Positions 10,705 to 21,629 of a stretch of DNA of 64,000 nt are shown here, piece by piece. A program made the position numbers and the translations under genes. The stretch is from Davidsoniella eucalypti (lineage: Eukaryota > Ascomycota > Sordariomycetes > Microascales > Ceratocystidaceae). Every line of letters begins with the position of its first letter. Position 1 is the stretch's first letter. The notes below the pieces were generated by a model. It ran no database searches. It saw nothing but the letters and a program-made list of their open reading frames with translations, and was not told the DNA's origin. The DNA lies in NCBI GenBank assembly GCA_004009845.1, contig RMBW01000031.1, positions 186,001 to 250,000 on the forward strand, written 5' to 3'.

Positions 10705-12725
10705 TTACCGTCCGAAACCAAACCAGCCCTTCTTCTGTTGCTGTCCGTCACCAGCGGTAGCCACTCCGGAACTGGACTGCACGCGCTCTCTACCCGGGTA
10801 ATCAATGTAATTCCAGGCTACATCGAGGAAGATTGGCTTCGCCGGAATCATAATCGCTTGTGGGGGGTAGGTAACCAAGTTCTTGAGATCGGCACCTTCG
10901 GAGGGGTACTCTCCTAACGTCTCTACTAGCGGAAGCTTCTTATCTTCGATACCCTGAGCCACCAGTTGCTCCATGATCTCACTCGATCCACTACCACTGT
11001 TGGCTAGGCGAATCTGCTCAATGTGTACCATGGCACGGAAACGCAGCACTTGGCGGCTAAGAAGTAGACGCAGCGAAGTGTATTGCGTAGGCTGCACATG
11101 AGTATTTGGCGGCGTATCGGGTCTGTTTAAGCTAGACGTTGCGGAGTCCTCATCTTCGGAAAGAGCTGATGTGGCGCTGCCGGAGACTTCGTTGAGGGCA
11201 AAGTCGAGAAGTGCTAAAGCGTTGGCGTTGGAGCCTACGATGGCGTGTGAGCGAGCGACGGCGAGAGCCTTGAGGGCGGTGAAGTATGAGGTATAGACAG
11301 CTAGATGGGCACTGAGAGCTTCGTCAGCAGCTACACCGGGTAACTCGCAGATCTGCGTCAAACTACGCAGTATACCATCATATAGCGCCGTCCGTTCCTT
11401 GAGTTTCGTTAGTTTGCGGCCTGGCTTTTCCTCATTTGGGGTGTCTGTATCAGCATCCTTCGTAGGCTCCTTTGATCGCAGCTGCTTGAGCTGCCGCCGC
11501 GAAAGCTCAGAGTACTCCTCGGTAGTTCCGTCAGCCTGACCAGTGAGCACGCGGTTGCGACCAATCTGCCAACTGATCATCTCGTAGTTGACAGCAGTAC
11601 GGGTGATTTGTAAGGCTTGCATGCGAGAGTCGCTTTGCGGGACACCTTCGGCCCGTAGCTCGTCAATGGCCTGCTTAGTGGCATCGACGGCGTCTTGGGT
11701 GGCAGCAAGGATATCGTCGTAGGCACCGGCCTGATCACGTGGAACTAGAGCAGCGGATAGAAGATCAGGCAAAGCAGTTTTGCTAGACTGCACACGACCC
11801 CACGCCTGAGCGATAGCACCGTCTTCGATTGGCACTTCACGGGAGCGCCATGAGATAGTCTTGGGGATATCATCGGTAGAAGCGGTAGGGGCAGTTGTGG
11901 GTGCGTCAGTCATCTCTACATCGGTAGTCTTGAGAATCGAGGGGTCGATGGAGTTGATTTCGCTAGTGATCTCCTCGTTATGAGAGACCGGGAAGTACTT
12001 GCGTACGATGACATCGATGGGCATGGTGCGTGGAACCTTGAGCTGATAAGCGGCATAGCGGATGTTCGGGTCTAGAGTGTCGATAACCAAGTCTTTGAAG
12101 ATGTCGTTCTTTGACTGTGTCAGCAACGCCATGTAAACGCAGCGGGCAAGCGCATAGTGTGAGAGACTCTGCTCCCACTTGCGACGTTCAAACTGCTTTG
12201 TAGCAGAAATCATATGGCTGTAGGCAAAGGCCTCAAGCACGGCGGAGGTCAGCTTAGCTCCGTCACGGGCCAGCAGCCCAGTGTAGACCTGGTTGGCAGA
12301 GAGGGTGGCATGGTGTAGGCGAGAGATTATGTGAGTGCGGGCCTTGTTGGTGAGGCCTTTGGAATTGATGGAGTGCTGGGTTTTTATGCCGATGGCTTGA
12401 GCCCAGGCCCGCTCGCTGGTAATGATACCGAGGTAGACATATCTAGCAATAGTTGGCATGTTAGTAAAGGTTGCACGGCTGGATATATTAGTCAACTAGG
12501 AATGCGGACTTGGCCGCTGGATAGGGTGGCGTACTCAGTATCTTGGGCAATGTCTTCAGCCGTAATCTCCTTCTTGACGCGGAACTTGCCACAAGATTTA
12601 GTCACAATGCCTAGCTTCTTGCGACAGCTGAGCAAGCGACGTCCCAGGGCAGCCTGATAGGAGGCATGATCGCCGTACAGCAGAGCCTGCTGGCGACTGT
12701 CGGTCACAAACTTGGTTACTTCCAT
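10705..12725 (-). CDS. SRP68: signal recognition particle subunit SRP68
   Basis: Two exons, 12725-12535 and 12442-10705, joined by a 92-nt intron (GTACGC...TAG, with TACTAAC before the acceptor), giving 642 aa. The join restores ...AEDIAQDTE/YVYLGIITSERAWAQA, the conserved SRP68 passage before the ERAW motif. The N-terminus carries the basic RNA-binding start (YQAALGRRLLSCRKKLG). The C-terminal half is helical and ends KPIFLDVAWNYIDYP plus a Gly/Lys-rich tail; FLDVAWNYIDYP is typical of SRP68 C-termini that bind SRP72. SRP68 binds 7SL RNA and, with SRP72, forms part of the S domain that targets nascent secretory proteins to the ER. It is divergently arranged with the PPR gene. Confidence 0.93.
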
Positions 12726-13726
12726 AGGGTCAGACCGTAATAGGTAAAGGTGTGTCGAAAGCAAGACGGCTAGCTAGTCGGGTCGAACTGTTCGAAGGGT
12801 GGAGGGTAGTATCGCAGCTGTAGTATACAGTAAATATCATGAGTATTTGGCGGGGAGCCTAGCAAAACAGAACAGCAAATTATGTTCAGCTCTCTGCGGC
12901 ACAGTTAGGGTTAGCATGGCTCTAGTGCTCGTGTCACCATTCACTTGGGATTAACCCCACCAAGAGCTAGCGCGGGACATTTGTGGCGTTGAAGCTCTGA
13001 AGTGAGGCTTTAGTCAATTGTGGCGCTAACAGAAAAACTCTGACAGGGAGTGGGCTGTTAAGTCCGTGACAGGAAGAAAGAAATGGCCGTCATAGTGTTT
13101 GCTGGCTTATTGTGCTAAAATGGCACGATGTTTGTAGGCTTGTTGCAGTGAACTAAAGACGGCCTGTGATTTTTTATAATCTTTATTTCTCTTTTCGGTA
13201 ACGGGTAAATCAGCAGCCGCAAAAGGAATCAAGCAAAAAAATATACAGAAAAAAGACTAGGCGAACTAACTGCCGCTTTCAAAATGATCACCAAACGTCC
13301 ATCGTCGGCATAAACACAAATGATCGTGGCTGCCGAGCTCATCACCTTCTTTTCCTTTGTCTAATTCATCATAGATTACTTGTTTCTCAATTGATTCCCA
13401 TACCGGCGTCTTTTCATTGATTTGGTGCTATCGTTTTCTGCTTCTTTTGTTCTCTTCTATGGTCTGACCAACGATCGTCGTCTCTACTACTGGCTGTATA
13501 TCATCTGCATAGATTAGATCGCCGACCATTCAACCTGCCAACCGAGCTGGATATAACCGACTCTAGCACAGCCTCCCTTATATCTACTTTGTCTTGTCGA
13601 CAGCCGACGGGCTACCCTAATTACTTGTCCACCGCCTACAGCACGGACTGTCTACCACGATCGATAGCCCGAAGAAAAGCCCCAATAGGTCTCAGTCTCC
13701 CTTGGGTCTAGGATCTGCCTGGTGTC
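12726..13726. promoter_or_regulatory. 1 kb divergent intergenic region, SRP68 / PPR gene
   Basis: Shared upstream region of two divergent genes. It holds a telobox-like repeat GTTAGGGTTAGC at 12904-12915 and a pyrimidine-rich stretch at about 13350-13470. No coding frame is supported. Confidence 0.4.
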
Positions 13727-16700
13727 ATGTTGGAACCCGCCATCGCATCGGCAGCCTATGGAGCTGAGAATCGGGCAGTTGGACGTCTGTTCAACTCTGT
13801 TGCGGCCTCAGCGTACTCTCCCACCAACATCCAGATAAAAGTCCGGCACATGATGACACGACGTAAATTGAAGCCGCTATTCTGGCAGCACAGTGGTGCT
13901 GTCATTGAACTTTCGTCCACATGGCTCTCACTGGCCCGCCAGAGACTCCAAGATGTCTCCTTGGTATCACCGGCCACCAGCTCGTTCCTAGACCCACGAA
14001 ACTCGACGTTCGACAACAGCAACGTGCTCACCCAGAGTATACGGACAGGCCTTCCGGATCTTCTTCTACGGACGAACCCGACATCGTCAATACCGGCGTC
14101 TTCCCGCTGGATCACCGTCTCCGCACGAAGTCCAAACTCGATGCTGCGCCGGCCCTTACAGCAAATGCTACAGAGCTCTTCGCTACTAGCACCCGACTAT
14201 CAATTATACAGCCGGCTCAACGGCCTCCATGACGACGATATAGAGCACGGGAAGTACTCTGACGCCAACACTTTTGGACAGTTGGTTGTGCCGGCAGGCC
14301 CGGATCAGCAGCCGCATTATATCACCGATACCATGTCGCCTGCTGCCCAGATCAGTCTTATAATCGACAAGGAGGACTTCCAATACTCGGACCTTGTGTG
14401 GAAGCTTCACCAACGGATCCCGTCTCTAGACCTCGCTGATCTTAGAGTTCCTATGTTGCTATATCTAGCTCGATGCAGCTCCCCAGCAGAGCTAGATCGC
14501 ATGCAGTATCTAATCTCTTCTACGCCCCGTGTCCAGTTCAACGACGAGATGACGACGGTGGCTGTCCGTTTATATATCAGACTGCGAGATATCGCCAAGG
14601 CGTTTGAGTACTTTTGCATGGGCCTCACAAAAATGTCATCATCACAACCGCTAGAAGATCTCCTAATCTACTCCTTCTGGCTCAGAGATTGGCAGCTGTT
14701 GTCAAACATCTGGCAAGCCTGGATCAATGTGCGTTTAGACACGCCAGATCTTAGTGAAGTTGCCAAGATCCCCAACTTTGACCGACACCTCACAGATTAC
14801 TTCAAGTACCTCGGATATTTCTCTGAGCCAGTTGAAGCGTCCAATGGCTTAAAGCCAAAGCTATCACCACCATTGAAACGGGCACCAATAGCAAGTATAG
14901 GCTATATCTACCGTTATCAAATGCACCATACACAGCTACATCCCCGATTTCATCATCTTGTCATGCAGCTATCTAAGACAGTGCTCAAATATTGTCTTCC
15001 ATGGCAAGCCACGCCATTTCTCGAACTGGCATCGTCTAGGGAACAGTTCGAACTGTACCTTGAACGAGCAGCCAAAGAAGGCAACTATGTGGGATTCACC
15101 GCCATATACCGGACTTACCGCGGAACCACGGACTACAATCCATCTGAGAAGCTCCTTCTTAGTGTCTACGAAGTCGGCAAAACGATAAACGACGGCGACG
15201 TAGTGCTCTCAGTGTACGAGGACTGGGTGCGCTTTCATCGTTACCTCCCATCCAAATTTATGTTCTCGTTAATGTCGTTTTTTGCGAACCGCGGTGACTC
15301 TAAATGTGTTATCTCCCTTTGGAAGCTTCATCGTAGTGATGCCATGGCCATAGCAAGACTGAACAGGACCAGCGGCCAAACTTCACAGAAACCACTACAT
15401 AAATACTCCGGCATTCTCCCAACCCCCGGCATCACCGAAGACGAGGCCATCAACGACCATGCGCTGCCCATGGACCTCCGCATGACGTTCAAGAAAAACC
15501 TGTTGATTTCTTTTGCCATGCAGGGTAGCGTCAAGAAAGCCCGTATTCATCTAGATGATCTACTACGTCTAGAGGGCAAGGTGGACATTAGTTTGTGGAA
15601 CAATCTTATCATTGGTTTCAAGCGTGCTGATGATTTCCGTGGTGCCATAAAAATGTTCATGTACTTGGCATCTGTCGAGAAGCCCAACGACAAGACATTC
15701 GCCAAGATGATGAGCATTGCTGGCACACAGGGTGATCTTCAATACGCACTAGAGCTGTTTGGTCAGGCTAAGGAGGTCGAAGTTGAAAACTCGGCGTCCA
15801 TTGTCGAAATGATCATCTTCAATTTCTGTAGCGCCGGTCACACAGCTCAGGCACGTGCTGTACTCGACTGGGCCATAACATCGAATATGGCCAACACCAA
15901 GATGTTCAATCAGCTTATGAGGCATTTTGCACAGGAAAACCAGCCTCAGGAGGTTGAGGCTGTTGCTAACCTGATGCATACGCACAAGGTTCCATGGAAC
16001 AACAGAACGTTCCAAGCGTATATGACAGGCTTCGTGCGCACTCACATGCCAGAAATGTCGTGGAAGGTGTTTGTCCAGGCGCTAGAATCTCATCAGGTGA
16101 TTCCACAGACATCGCACTTTGCGCTGCTCATGTACGGCTTCAATGTCACTGGTCAGCCATGGCGGACATTTGAAATGGTTGAGGTGATGAAGAAATACTA
16201 TGTGTCTCACGACTTTGATACACTGCGGCTCTTGGTGGTAGCTAAGCACCAATGGCTAGAGATGTTCACAAAGAAGCCTTGGATGACGCAAATACCGTGC
16301 GGCGGCGGTGACCCCAACACACTCCTCAACTATTACCGCGAAGGTCTAGAGAAGGCCCAAACCAGCATGAGCGTTTCTCCCGAGTGGCACGTTCAGTCGA
16401 CCGCTCACCGCCTCCTCGTATGCAAAGGTCTCACTATTCTCACTACACTACACGAATGGGAGCTTGCCGAGCAGTTCCTCATGTTATATCAACGAGCAAC
16501 ACAGATGACGAAACTACCCACTACTGTACTGCGACCAGTCATGTGGATGTATTATAACTCACGCGACTACGATAAAGTCAAGCTTGCGTGGGACCGAATC
16601 TTCAAATCGGCTGTCGATTCAGGTAGTGCATTCAGTCAACAGGTCAAAACGCAAGTTGACGAAGCTGGCGCCGAAGCAGCCGCGCCTGAGCCTGTGGCCG

Positions 16701-17425
16701 ATCAACTTCCTAAGCCCTCGGGCGAGTCTCACGTGCTCTCGGGCCACAAGTGGTCAATCGACGGGCCATTCACGACAATGCGCTTTGTACTCACACAAGA
16801 AGGTGACGCACGTGGTCTGCTCAACCTCACCAAGAAGGTGCTGGCACACGGCTTCCTGCTCAGTCGGCGTAACTGGAACCACGTGGTTCAGGTACTTGCA
16901 CAGCGTGGTCTACACGTTGAAGCCTTTACGTTTTGTGAGCAACGGTTGGTGCAGAGTTGGGGAGGCTGGGCCACGCATCGTCGACGCACTGGTGGAACAC
17001 GTAATCTCAGCCGTGAGACTCGCTGGGCTGGACGGAATCCACGGACACTATGGTCGACTTCTTATACTCTAGCGGTACTTGTCAATGAGCTCGACAAACT
17101 CAAAGAGATGGAGCCGTGGAGCTCAGACGCCGCAGCCACGCTAGTCTATGTGCGTGAAAACTGCAAAAACGTCATGGAAGCACTCAAGACGTGGCGCTAT
17201 GCCGGATCGGAGATTGAAAAGGAGCTATTCGGTGAAAAGGAAATCATGCAGGAGCGTGAGGATCGTATCAAGAAAGACTTCCAGTATGAGAACGTCGAGT
17301 TTGAAGAGTTGGCTGATGCTATCATTGGGGCTCCGGGTCAGGCGGAAGATACTGCTCGAGAGCAGGCTATCAATAACGTTAGCACTAACGCCAAGGCACC
17401 CGAGTCTGAACCTGAGCCCGAGTAA
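13727..17425 (+). CDS. large pentatricopeptide-repeat protein, probably mitochondrial
   Basis: Intronless, 1232 aa. The N-terminal ~75 residues are Arg/Ser/Ala-rich with few acids (SAAYGAENRAVGRLFNSVAA, then RHMMTRRKLKPLF), which fits a mitochondrial presequence. From about residue 300 the protein is made of helix-turn-helix units. Clear PPR-like units occur around residues 615-700 (SLWNNLIIGFKRADDFRGAI, then KPNDKTFAKMMSIAGTQGDL) and at about 730-860. The C-terminus is acidic (PESEPEPE). Fungal proteins of this size bind mitochondrial transcripts and act in their stability, processing or translation; the specific target cannot be read from sequence and I do not assign a yeast orthologue. It is convergent with the Atos-like gene. 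Confidence 0.8.
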   Translation: MLEPAIASAAYGAENRAVGRLFNSVAASAYSPTNIQIKVRHMMTRRKLKPLFWQHSGAVIELSSTWLSLARQRLQDVSLVSPATSSFLDPRNSTFDNSNVLTQSIRTGLPDLLLRTNPTSSIPASSRWITVSARSPNSMLRRPLQQMLQSSSLLAPDYQLYSRLNGLHDDDIEHGKYSDANTFGQLVVPAGPDQQPHYITDTMSPAAQISLIIDKEDFQYSDLVWKLHQRIPSLDLADLRVPMLLYLARCSSPAELDRMQYLISSTPRVQFNDEMTTVAVRLYIRLRDIAKAFEYFCMGLTKMSSSQPLEDLLIYSFWLRDWQLLSNIWQAWINVRLDTPDLSEVAKIPNFDRHLTDYFKYLGYFSEPVEASNGLKPKLSPPLKRAPIASIGYIYRYQMHHTQLHPRFHHLVMQLSKTVLKYCLPWQATPFLELASSREQFELYLERAAKEGNYVGFTAIYRTYRGTTDYNPSEKLLLSVYEVGKTINDGDVVLSVYEDWVRFHRYLPSKFMFSLMSFFANRGDSKCVISLWKLHRSDAMAIARLNRTSGQTSQKPLHKYSGILPTPGITEDEAINDHALPMDLRMTFKKNLLISFAMQGSVKKARIHLDDLLRLEGKVDISLWNNLIIGFKRADDFRGAIKMFMYLASVEKPNDKTFAKMMSIAGTQGDLQYALELFGQAKEVEVENSASIVEMIIFNFCSAGHTAQARAVLDWAITSNMANTKMFNQLMRHFAQENQPQEVEAVANLMHTHKVPWNNRTFQAYMTGFVRTHMPEMSWKVFVQALESHQVIPQTSHFALLMYGFNVTGQPWRTFEMVEVMKKYYVSHDFDTLRLLVVAKHQWLEMFTKKPWMTQIPCGGGDPNTLLNYYREGLEKAQTSMSVSPEWHVQSTAHRLLVCKGLTILTTLHEWELAEQFLMLYQRATQMTKLPTTVLRPVMWMYYNSRDYDKVKLAWDRIFKSAVDSGSAFSQQVKTQVDEAGAEAAAPEPVADQLPKPSGESHVLSGHKWSIDGPFTTMRFVLTQEGDARGLLNLTKKVLAHGFLLSRRNWNHVVQVLAQRGLHVEAFTFCEQRLVQSWGGWATHRRRTGGTRNLSRETRWAGRNPRTLWSTSYTLAVLVNELDKLKEMEPWSSDAAATLVYVRENCKNVMEALKTWRYAGSEIEKELFGEKEIMQEREDRIKKDFQYENVEFEELADAIIGAPGQAEDTAREQAINNVSTNAKAPESEPEPE

Positions 17426-17731
17426 GCACATTTGCTTGCCTGATGCTATCATACTATCACGGCCGCTCATGAATAACACATGTCTTGGATTGACAGTATT
17501 TTGTGAGAAGGAGTTTGCTTTTTTTCAACTTTTTTGTATAATTACTTGTATAACAACAGTTATGATGATTACGTAGCCCATATTCTCTTTATAAAAGAAT
17601 GTACATTACATGACTATATGAGATGTGATTTACTACTGACTATGATATATACATATGAAGATTGGAAAGCAGCGTGCATTCATGAGAACATTGAGATAGA
17701 AGGAGTCATAAGATATAATGTTATGGCCAAG
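17426..17731. other. short convergent intergenic region
   Basis: AT-rich shared 3' flank between the PPR and Atos-like genes. Nothing else seen. Confidence 0.6.
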
Positions 17732-20134
17732 TCAGGGTTCGGCTGGAGGCGGAGTTGAGCCGAGAGAACGTAAGCCTTGTGAAAGCAAGCTTTGTGAACC
17801 TGGACTAGCAGCAACGCTGGAGAGTTCTTCTGGACTTAATTTTTGATACTCCCATGTTTCGATGTCTTGTTCTGTAACTGTATGTACAGTATGTGGCGAT
17901 ATTGGAGGCATTGGTGGCGGCATAAGAGATACAATAGGGGCAGTAGAAGCAAGGTTGTTCTGAGGAGGGGACGTCATAGAAGAAGAGGATGGTGGTGCCT
18001 TATCAAATAAAGACGAAGCTGATGCCGGGGCTGGGAGTGGTGGTGGCAGAGGCGGCGGAGGCGGCACAAGAGTTCCGCGCGGAGAGACGGGAATAGGAAG
18101 AGCACGGACGGGTTTATAGGCGGAGAAGCGCGGTTCCGGCCAAGTAGTTTCCGTTTGCAAATGTTCTTTGCCGTCTGGAACTCTATGGGCAAAAACAAGG
18201 CGCAAGTCTTTATAGAGATAGAATCGGTCTCGTGAAGGGCAGCAGATATTGAGATGGGCCAGATATCGAAGAACCGGCTTAGGCGTTGAAGCAGAAGGAG
18301 TCAATGGAGATGAAGCAGTAGAAGGACCTTCTGGGCCGAGAGAGTAGATGCGCTGACGGATGAACGTCTTGGTGCCGGGCTGCATGCCGGACAGATCGTA
18401 TGGCACGAGAAACAGCTTAATGGCGGTCTTATGAGGGTTCTTGATGATGATCTGGAGTTGGCCTTGTTCGGGGATTCGGTAAGACCCACCGGGTGGGGAA
18501 CGCAGGCCTGACGGGACAGACGGGGAAGGAGACGAAGAAGAAGAGGTTGCTGCATTAGTTCTGTGCCGTGATGGCCGCAGACAGAAAGAGCCTATTGTGT
18601 TGTCTCCGTCTCGTATCTCCGACCCGACATCCCCGCTACTCCGTCGCGTCATTTCAGCATTGTTCTCAAGTCTGGTATTTGCTTTGCGCCGCGCCCTGCG
18701 TTCTTCCTCGCTATTCGGCAGCCCATTTTCCAAGTCCACCATACCAACATACGGACTAGGACCCTTCACCAAAGCGCCTCCTGACGCAGCCACGCCGTTC
18801 ATCTCACCACGACTTGGATAGTCGTAAAACACCGCCTGAAATGGGAGCGTCACGTGCGCCGGGCATCTCAGATTCTGCTTACACCGGCTGCCGCGACCGA
18901 GGACACCGATCTGCGCATTGAACGTAAGAGAGCGGGATGGCACAAAGCTCATGCGGCCGCGCAGCAGGCTCTCTTCATACGAGCCAACAAGCGAAGCATG
19001 ACCGGAAATCGACTCTGAAGACGAGGAGGCACGACGGCGGAGATTCGGAAGATGAGCGGGCAAGGATGCGAACGGCAAAGCGCTAGGGACCGATCGGCCG
19101 GAGAAGAACGTGCCGATGCTCGGCAGGAATAAAGGGCTTGCGCCGTGCAAGGACGACTCACCTGGTGCCAGGTCCAGATCGCTGAGAAATGCGCGTGGCC
19201 GATGCACGGAGCGGGATGACGAGACCGAGTGCGAAAAGGATGAGGATAGAGCCGAAGATGACAGCACCATATGGCCGAGCATCAGATCATCAGGACTTTC
19301 GCTCTGTGCCAACGGACTCGTTGGTGGCATGAAAACCAATCTAGAACTTCCAGAGCCAACCGGTGACGCACCGAGAGTAACAGCCGAGGCTGCGCGACGA
19401 TGGCGTTGTTGGAATGCCGGTACCGAAGCCGGAGATTGAAGCGGGGCCGGGGCCGGATATGGCAGGCTGTGTCGGTGCTGGTGGGGCTTATGTTGTCTAC
19501 TTGTCGGCAATTGCTCCGGCGCGAAATTCCCCGCATGTAGCGCTGAGCGGGGCAACTGCACGGAGCAAACAGTTCCAGCAACTGCCGTATCGGGCGCCTG
19601 CACACGGATAGATAAAGGCGGTGAAGCGACGGCTTCATCTTCATCAACATCTTCAGCTAGCGGATCGAGAAAAGAAAACGATGCCGAATGGGGGGTTTTC
19701 CATTGCTGCTGTTGCGACAGAGCTGACACAGAGCCTAAGTCAGAAGTTGTGCCTGAATCTGTTGTCTGGAGCCCGTCATCAGCCATATCGTCGATACATG
19801 CCTGCTCATGGTCTTCCAGTGACCGGCGCATGCCCCCACTACTATTACTGTTGTTATTATTCAACAGTTTCAGGCGCTGGATGAGACCCTGCCGCTCGCT
19901 GGCCGAGAGAAGCTCCGGGTCGCCAGCGCTCTCGCTTTCTTCGAGCGTTTCCGTTGCTATTATTGCTTCTCGCTCTCGCTGGCTTGCGAGATAGTCGAGC
20001 GGGCCATCAATAACGCCTGCGTCGCGCGAGTGCGGTAGTTGCTTCGTCGGCCTGTCCGCGCCGTCGCTAGGCGCTTCCAGTTGGCTTGCCGAATGAGGCA
20101 GGCTTAAGTTATCATGATGGTAGAAACTGGGCAT
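17732..20134 (-). CDS. Atos-family protein (DUF4210 plus C-terminal conserved domain)
   Basis: Intronless, 800 aa. Two conserved blocks match the Atos/FAM214 family. Around residues 380-440, SLVGSYEESLLRGRMSF followed by FNAQIGVLGRG and CPAHVTLPFQAVFYDYP corresponds to DUF4210. Around 548-660, SYRIPEQGQLQIIIKNPHKT, LFLVPYDLSGMQPGTKTFIR and HLNICCPSRDRFYLYKDLRL correspond to the C-terminal domain annotated as 'chromosome segregation during meiosis' in Pfam. In animals, family members are nuclear transcription-associated factors; the fission yeast relative is linked to meiosis. The rest is Ser/Pro/Gln-rich and probably disordered, with a polyproline run (about residues 690-705) and a poly-Asn/Ser run near residue 95. 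The function in this fungus is unknown. Confidence 0.85.
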   Translation of the reverse strand: MPSFYHHDNLSLPHSASQLEAPSDGADRPTKQLPHSRDAGVIDGPLDYLASQREREAIIATETLEESESAGDPELLSASERQGLIQRLKLLNNNNSNSSGGMRRSLEDHEQACIDDMADDGLQTTDSGTTSDLGSVSALSQQQQWKTPHSASFSFLDPLAEDVDEDEAVASPPLSIRVQAPDTAVAGTVCSVQLPRSALHAGNFAPEQLPTSRQHKPHQHRHSLPYPAPAPLQSPASVPAFQQRHRRAASAVTLGASPVGSGSSRLVFMPPTSPLAQSESPDDLMLGHMVLSSSALSSSFSHSVSSSRSVHRPRAFLSDLDLAPGESSLHGASPLFLPSIGTFFSGRSVPSALPFASLPAHLPNLRRRASSSSESISGHASLVGSYEESLLRGRMSFVPSRSLTFNAQIGVLGRGSRCKQNLRCPAHVTLPFQAVFYDYPSRGEMNGVAASGGALVKGPSPYVGMVDLENGLPNSEEERRARRKANTRLENNAEMTRRSSGDVGSEIRDGDNTIGSFCLRPSRHRTNAATSSSSSPSPSVPSGLRSPPGGSYRIPEQGQLQIIIKNPHKTAIKLFLVPYDLSGMQPGTKTFIRQRIYSLGPEGPSTASSPLTPSASTPKPVLRYLAHLNICCPSRDRFYLYKDLRLVFAHRVPDGKEHLQTETTWPEPRFSAYKPVRALPIPVSPRGTLVPPPPPLPPPLPAPASASSLFDKAPPSSSSMTSPPQNNLASTAPIVSLMPPPMPPISPHTVHTVTEQDIETWEYQKLSPEELSSVAASPGSQSLLSQGLRSLGSTPPPAEP

Positions 20135-20590
20135 CTTTTTTTATTGCCTCAGGATGGCGGGATGAGAAAAAAAGAAAAAAAAAGAAATACAAAGAACAGA
20201 AACCATGGCGAAATATAACTTCAGATGATCTACCTAAGCGGCTCTTTATTCCTGCCGGGTCAGGATTGCCTTTTAAGACAGGCAGGTTCTACAGGCCTGT
20301 ATTTCCACTCATAAAGCCGCTAGCCATGTCTTCTAGCAGTCTTGGGATCTTGATTGTGAGACAACGACTCAATGCGAACGTGTGCATGTAAGTTATAGAG
20401 TAGTAGTAAGGGTTTATAGAATAAGGGTTACATATCGTCAAGCTTGGATCCACTAAAAAGTTTCGTTCTTCCTAGCAAGCTTTCCATCGCCAGAACATCA
20501 CGAGCAAATAACTATCTTGTGTACAAATTAGACACATAAGAGCACATTTCCCTTCATATTTTCGCCTTTTAATACTTGCCTACTCTGGAA
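20135..20590. promoter_or_regulatory. divergent promoter region, Atos-like / Fyv7-like genes
   Basis: 456 bases between divergent starts, with a purine-rich A/G tract at 20165-20200 just upstream of the Atos-like start, and AAGGGTT motifs at about 20407 and 20424. No coding frame. Confidence 0.4.
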
Positions 20591-21629
20591 ATGCCCCCCC
20601 CCCAAAAGAAATCGACTGTTCTTGGCCGTGCCGGCGTCTCAAAGCCTAAGAAAGGCTTCCGTGTCGGCCCGCAAAACCTTCCTGATGGACCATGGAAGCG
20701 CAAGCGTATGACGATTTCACAATACTAGCCTTATGGCTCTGAATATATTTTTTCTGGCTAACATTATCTATTGGAACACAGTTGAAAAGGCAAAACAGGT
20801 CCTGATTTATAAGGCTAAAGTCAAGAAGCAGTATGCCAAAATCAAGGCCCAAGTCGAAAGTGAACGGCCACATCGCACGGCAGCCCTCGACATCAACGAC
20901 GACGACGAAAGCGACGAGAGCGAGGAACAGGAGGATCAAATCTCGAAGAAGAAGAGCGCAAAGCAATCAGCTGCTGATGCTGAGAGCGCCGATGAAGTTG
21001 GCGACGACATTGAAAACGAGTCCGAGGATGAAGAGCTCACTAGCGGAAGTGATGACGACGATCTTAAAGAAGGCGCTAGTGATATACACGCTGGCAGCGA
21101 AGACGGAGACCAAGATGAAGACGATGAATTCCCAGTTGAATCCGACTCACCAGAACCACAAGGCCAGGGCCCCAAATCCAAACCAGTTGTAGCCGACACC
21201 GACGTTGACGTTAACGATACCACACACCCGTCCCGCAAACTTCACAAACACCCTGCGCGACCAGGCTACTTCGACAAACAACTAGCCAAAGCTGCCGCCC
21301 AAAAGCGCGCCGCCGAGGAACGTACCGCTGCCATCGAAGCAAAGCGCCAAGAGCGCGATGCTGCCATCCAAGCCCGTCAGAAGCGGCGCCAGGACTTTGG
21401 CCGTGCGTTAGGCTCCAGGGGAAATGGTGGCGGTGGTAGAGGTGGATTTGGCGATAGAGGTAGAGGTAGAGGTGGCGGTTTCGGTGATAGAAACCGTGGT
21501 GGCGCGAGGGGCGGCAGGGGAGGCTTTGGAAACCGCGGAGATGATCGTGATGGCAAGAGAAAGTTGGGTAGAGAAAGTGAGTTCCTTCTCGAAAAAGTCA
21601 AGCGGATGGTCGGCGGTGGTGGCCGCTAA
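20591..21629 (+). CDS. Fyv7-type rRNA-processing protein with C-terminal RGG box
   Basis: Two exons, 20591-20705 and 20782-21629 (76-nt intron, GTATGA...CAG, CTAAC-type branch), giving 320 aa. The join yields PDGPWKRKLEKAKQVLIYKAKVKKQYAKIKAQ, the basic conserved core of the Fyv7/CCDC59 (rRNA_processing) family. Members are nucleolar and help early 40S pre-rRNA processing. A long acidic Asp/Glu/Ser stretch follows (about residues 75-165), then a second basic helix containing QKRAAEERTAAIEAKRQERD. The Gly/Arg-rich region at about 245-300 (repeated GGRGG, GRGRGRG) is typical of nucleolar RNA-binding tails; RGG tails of this length are not a standard feature of yeast Fyv7. The start has a run of nine C right after the ATG, so length errors there could affect the frame. 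Confidence 0.78.
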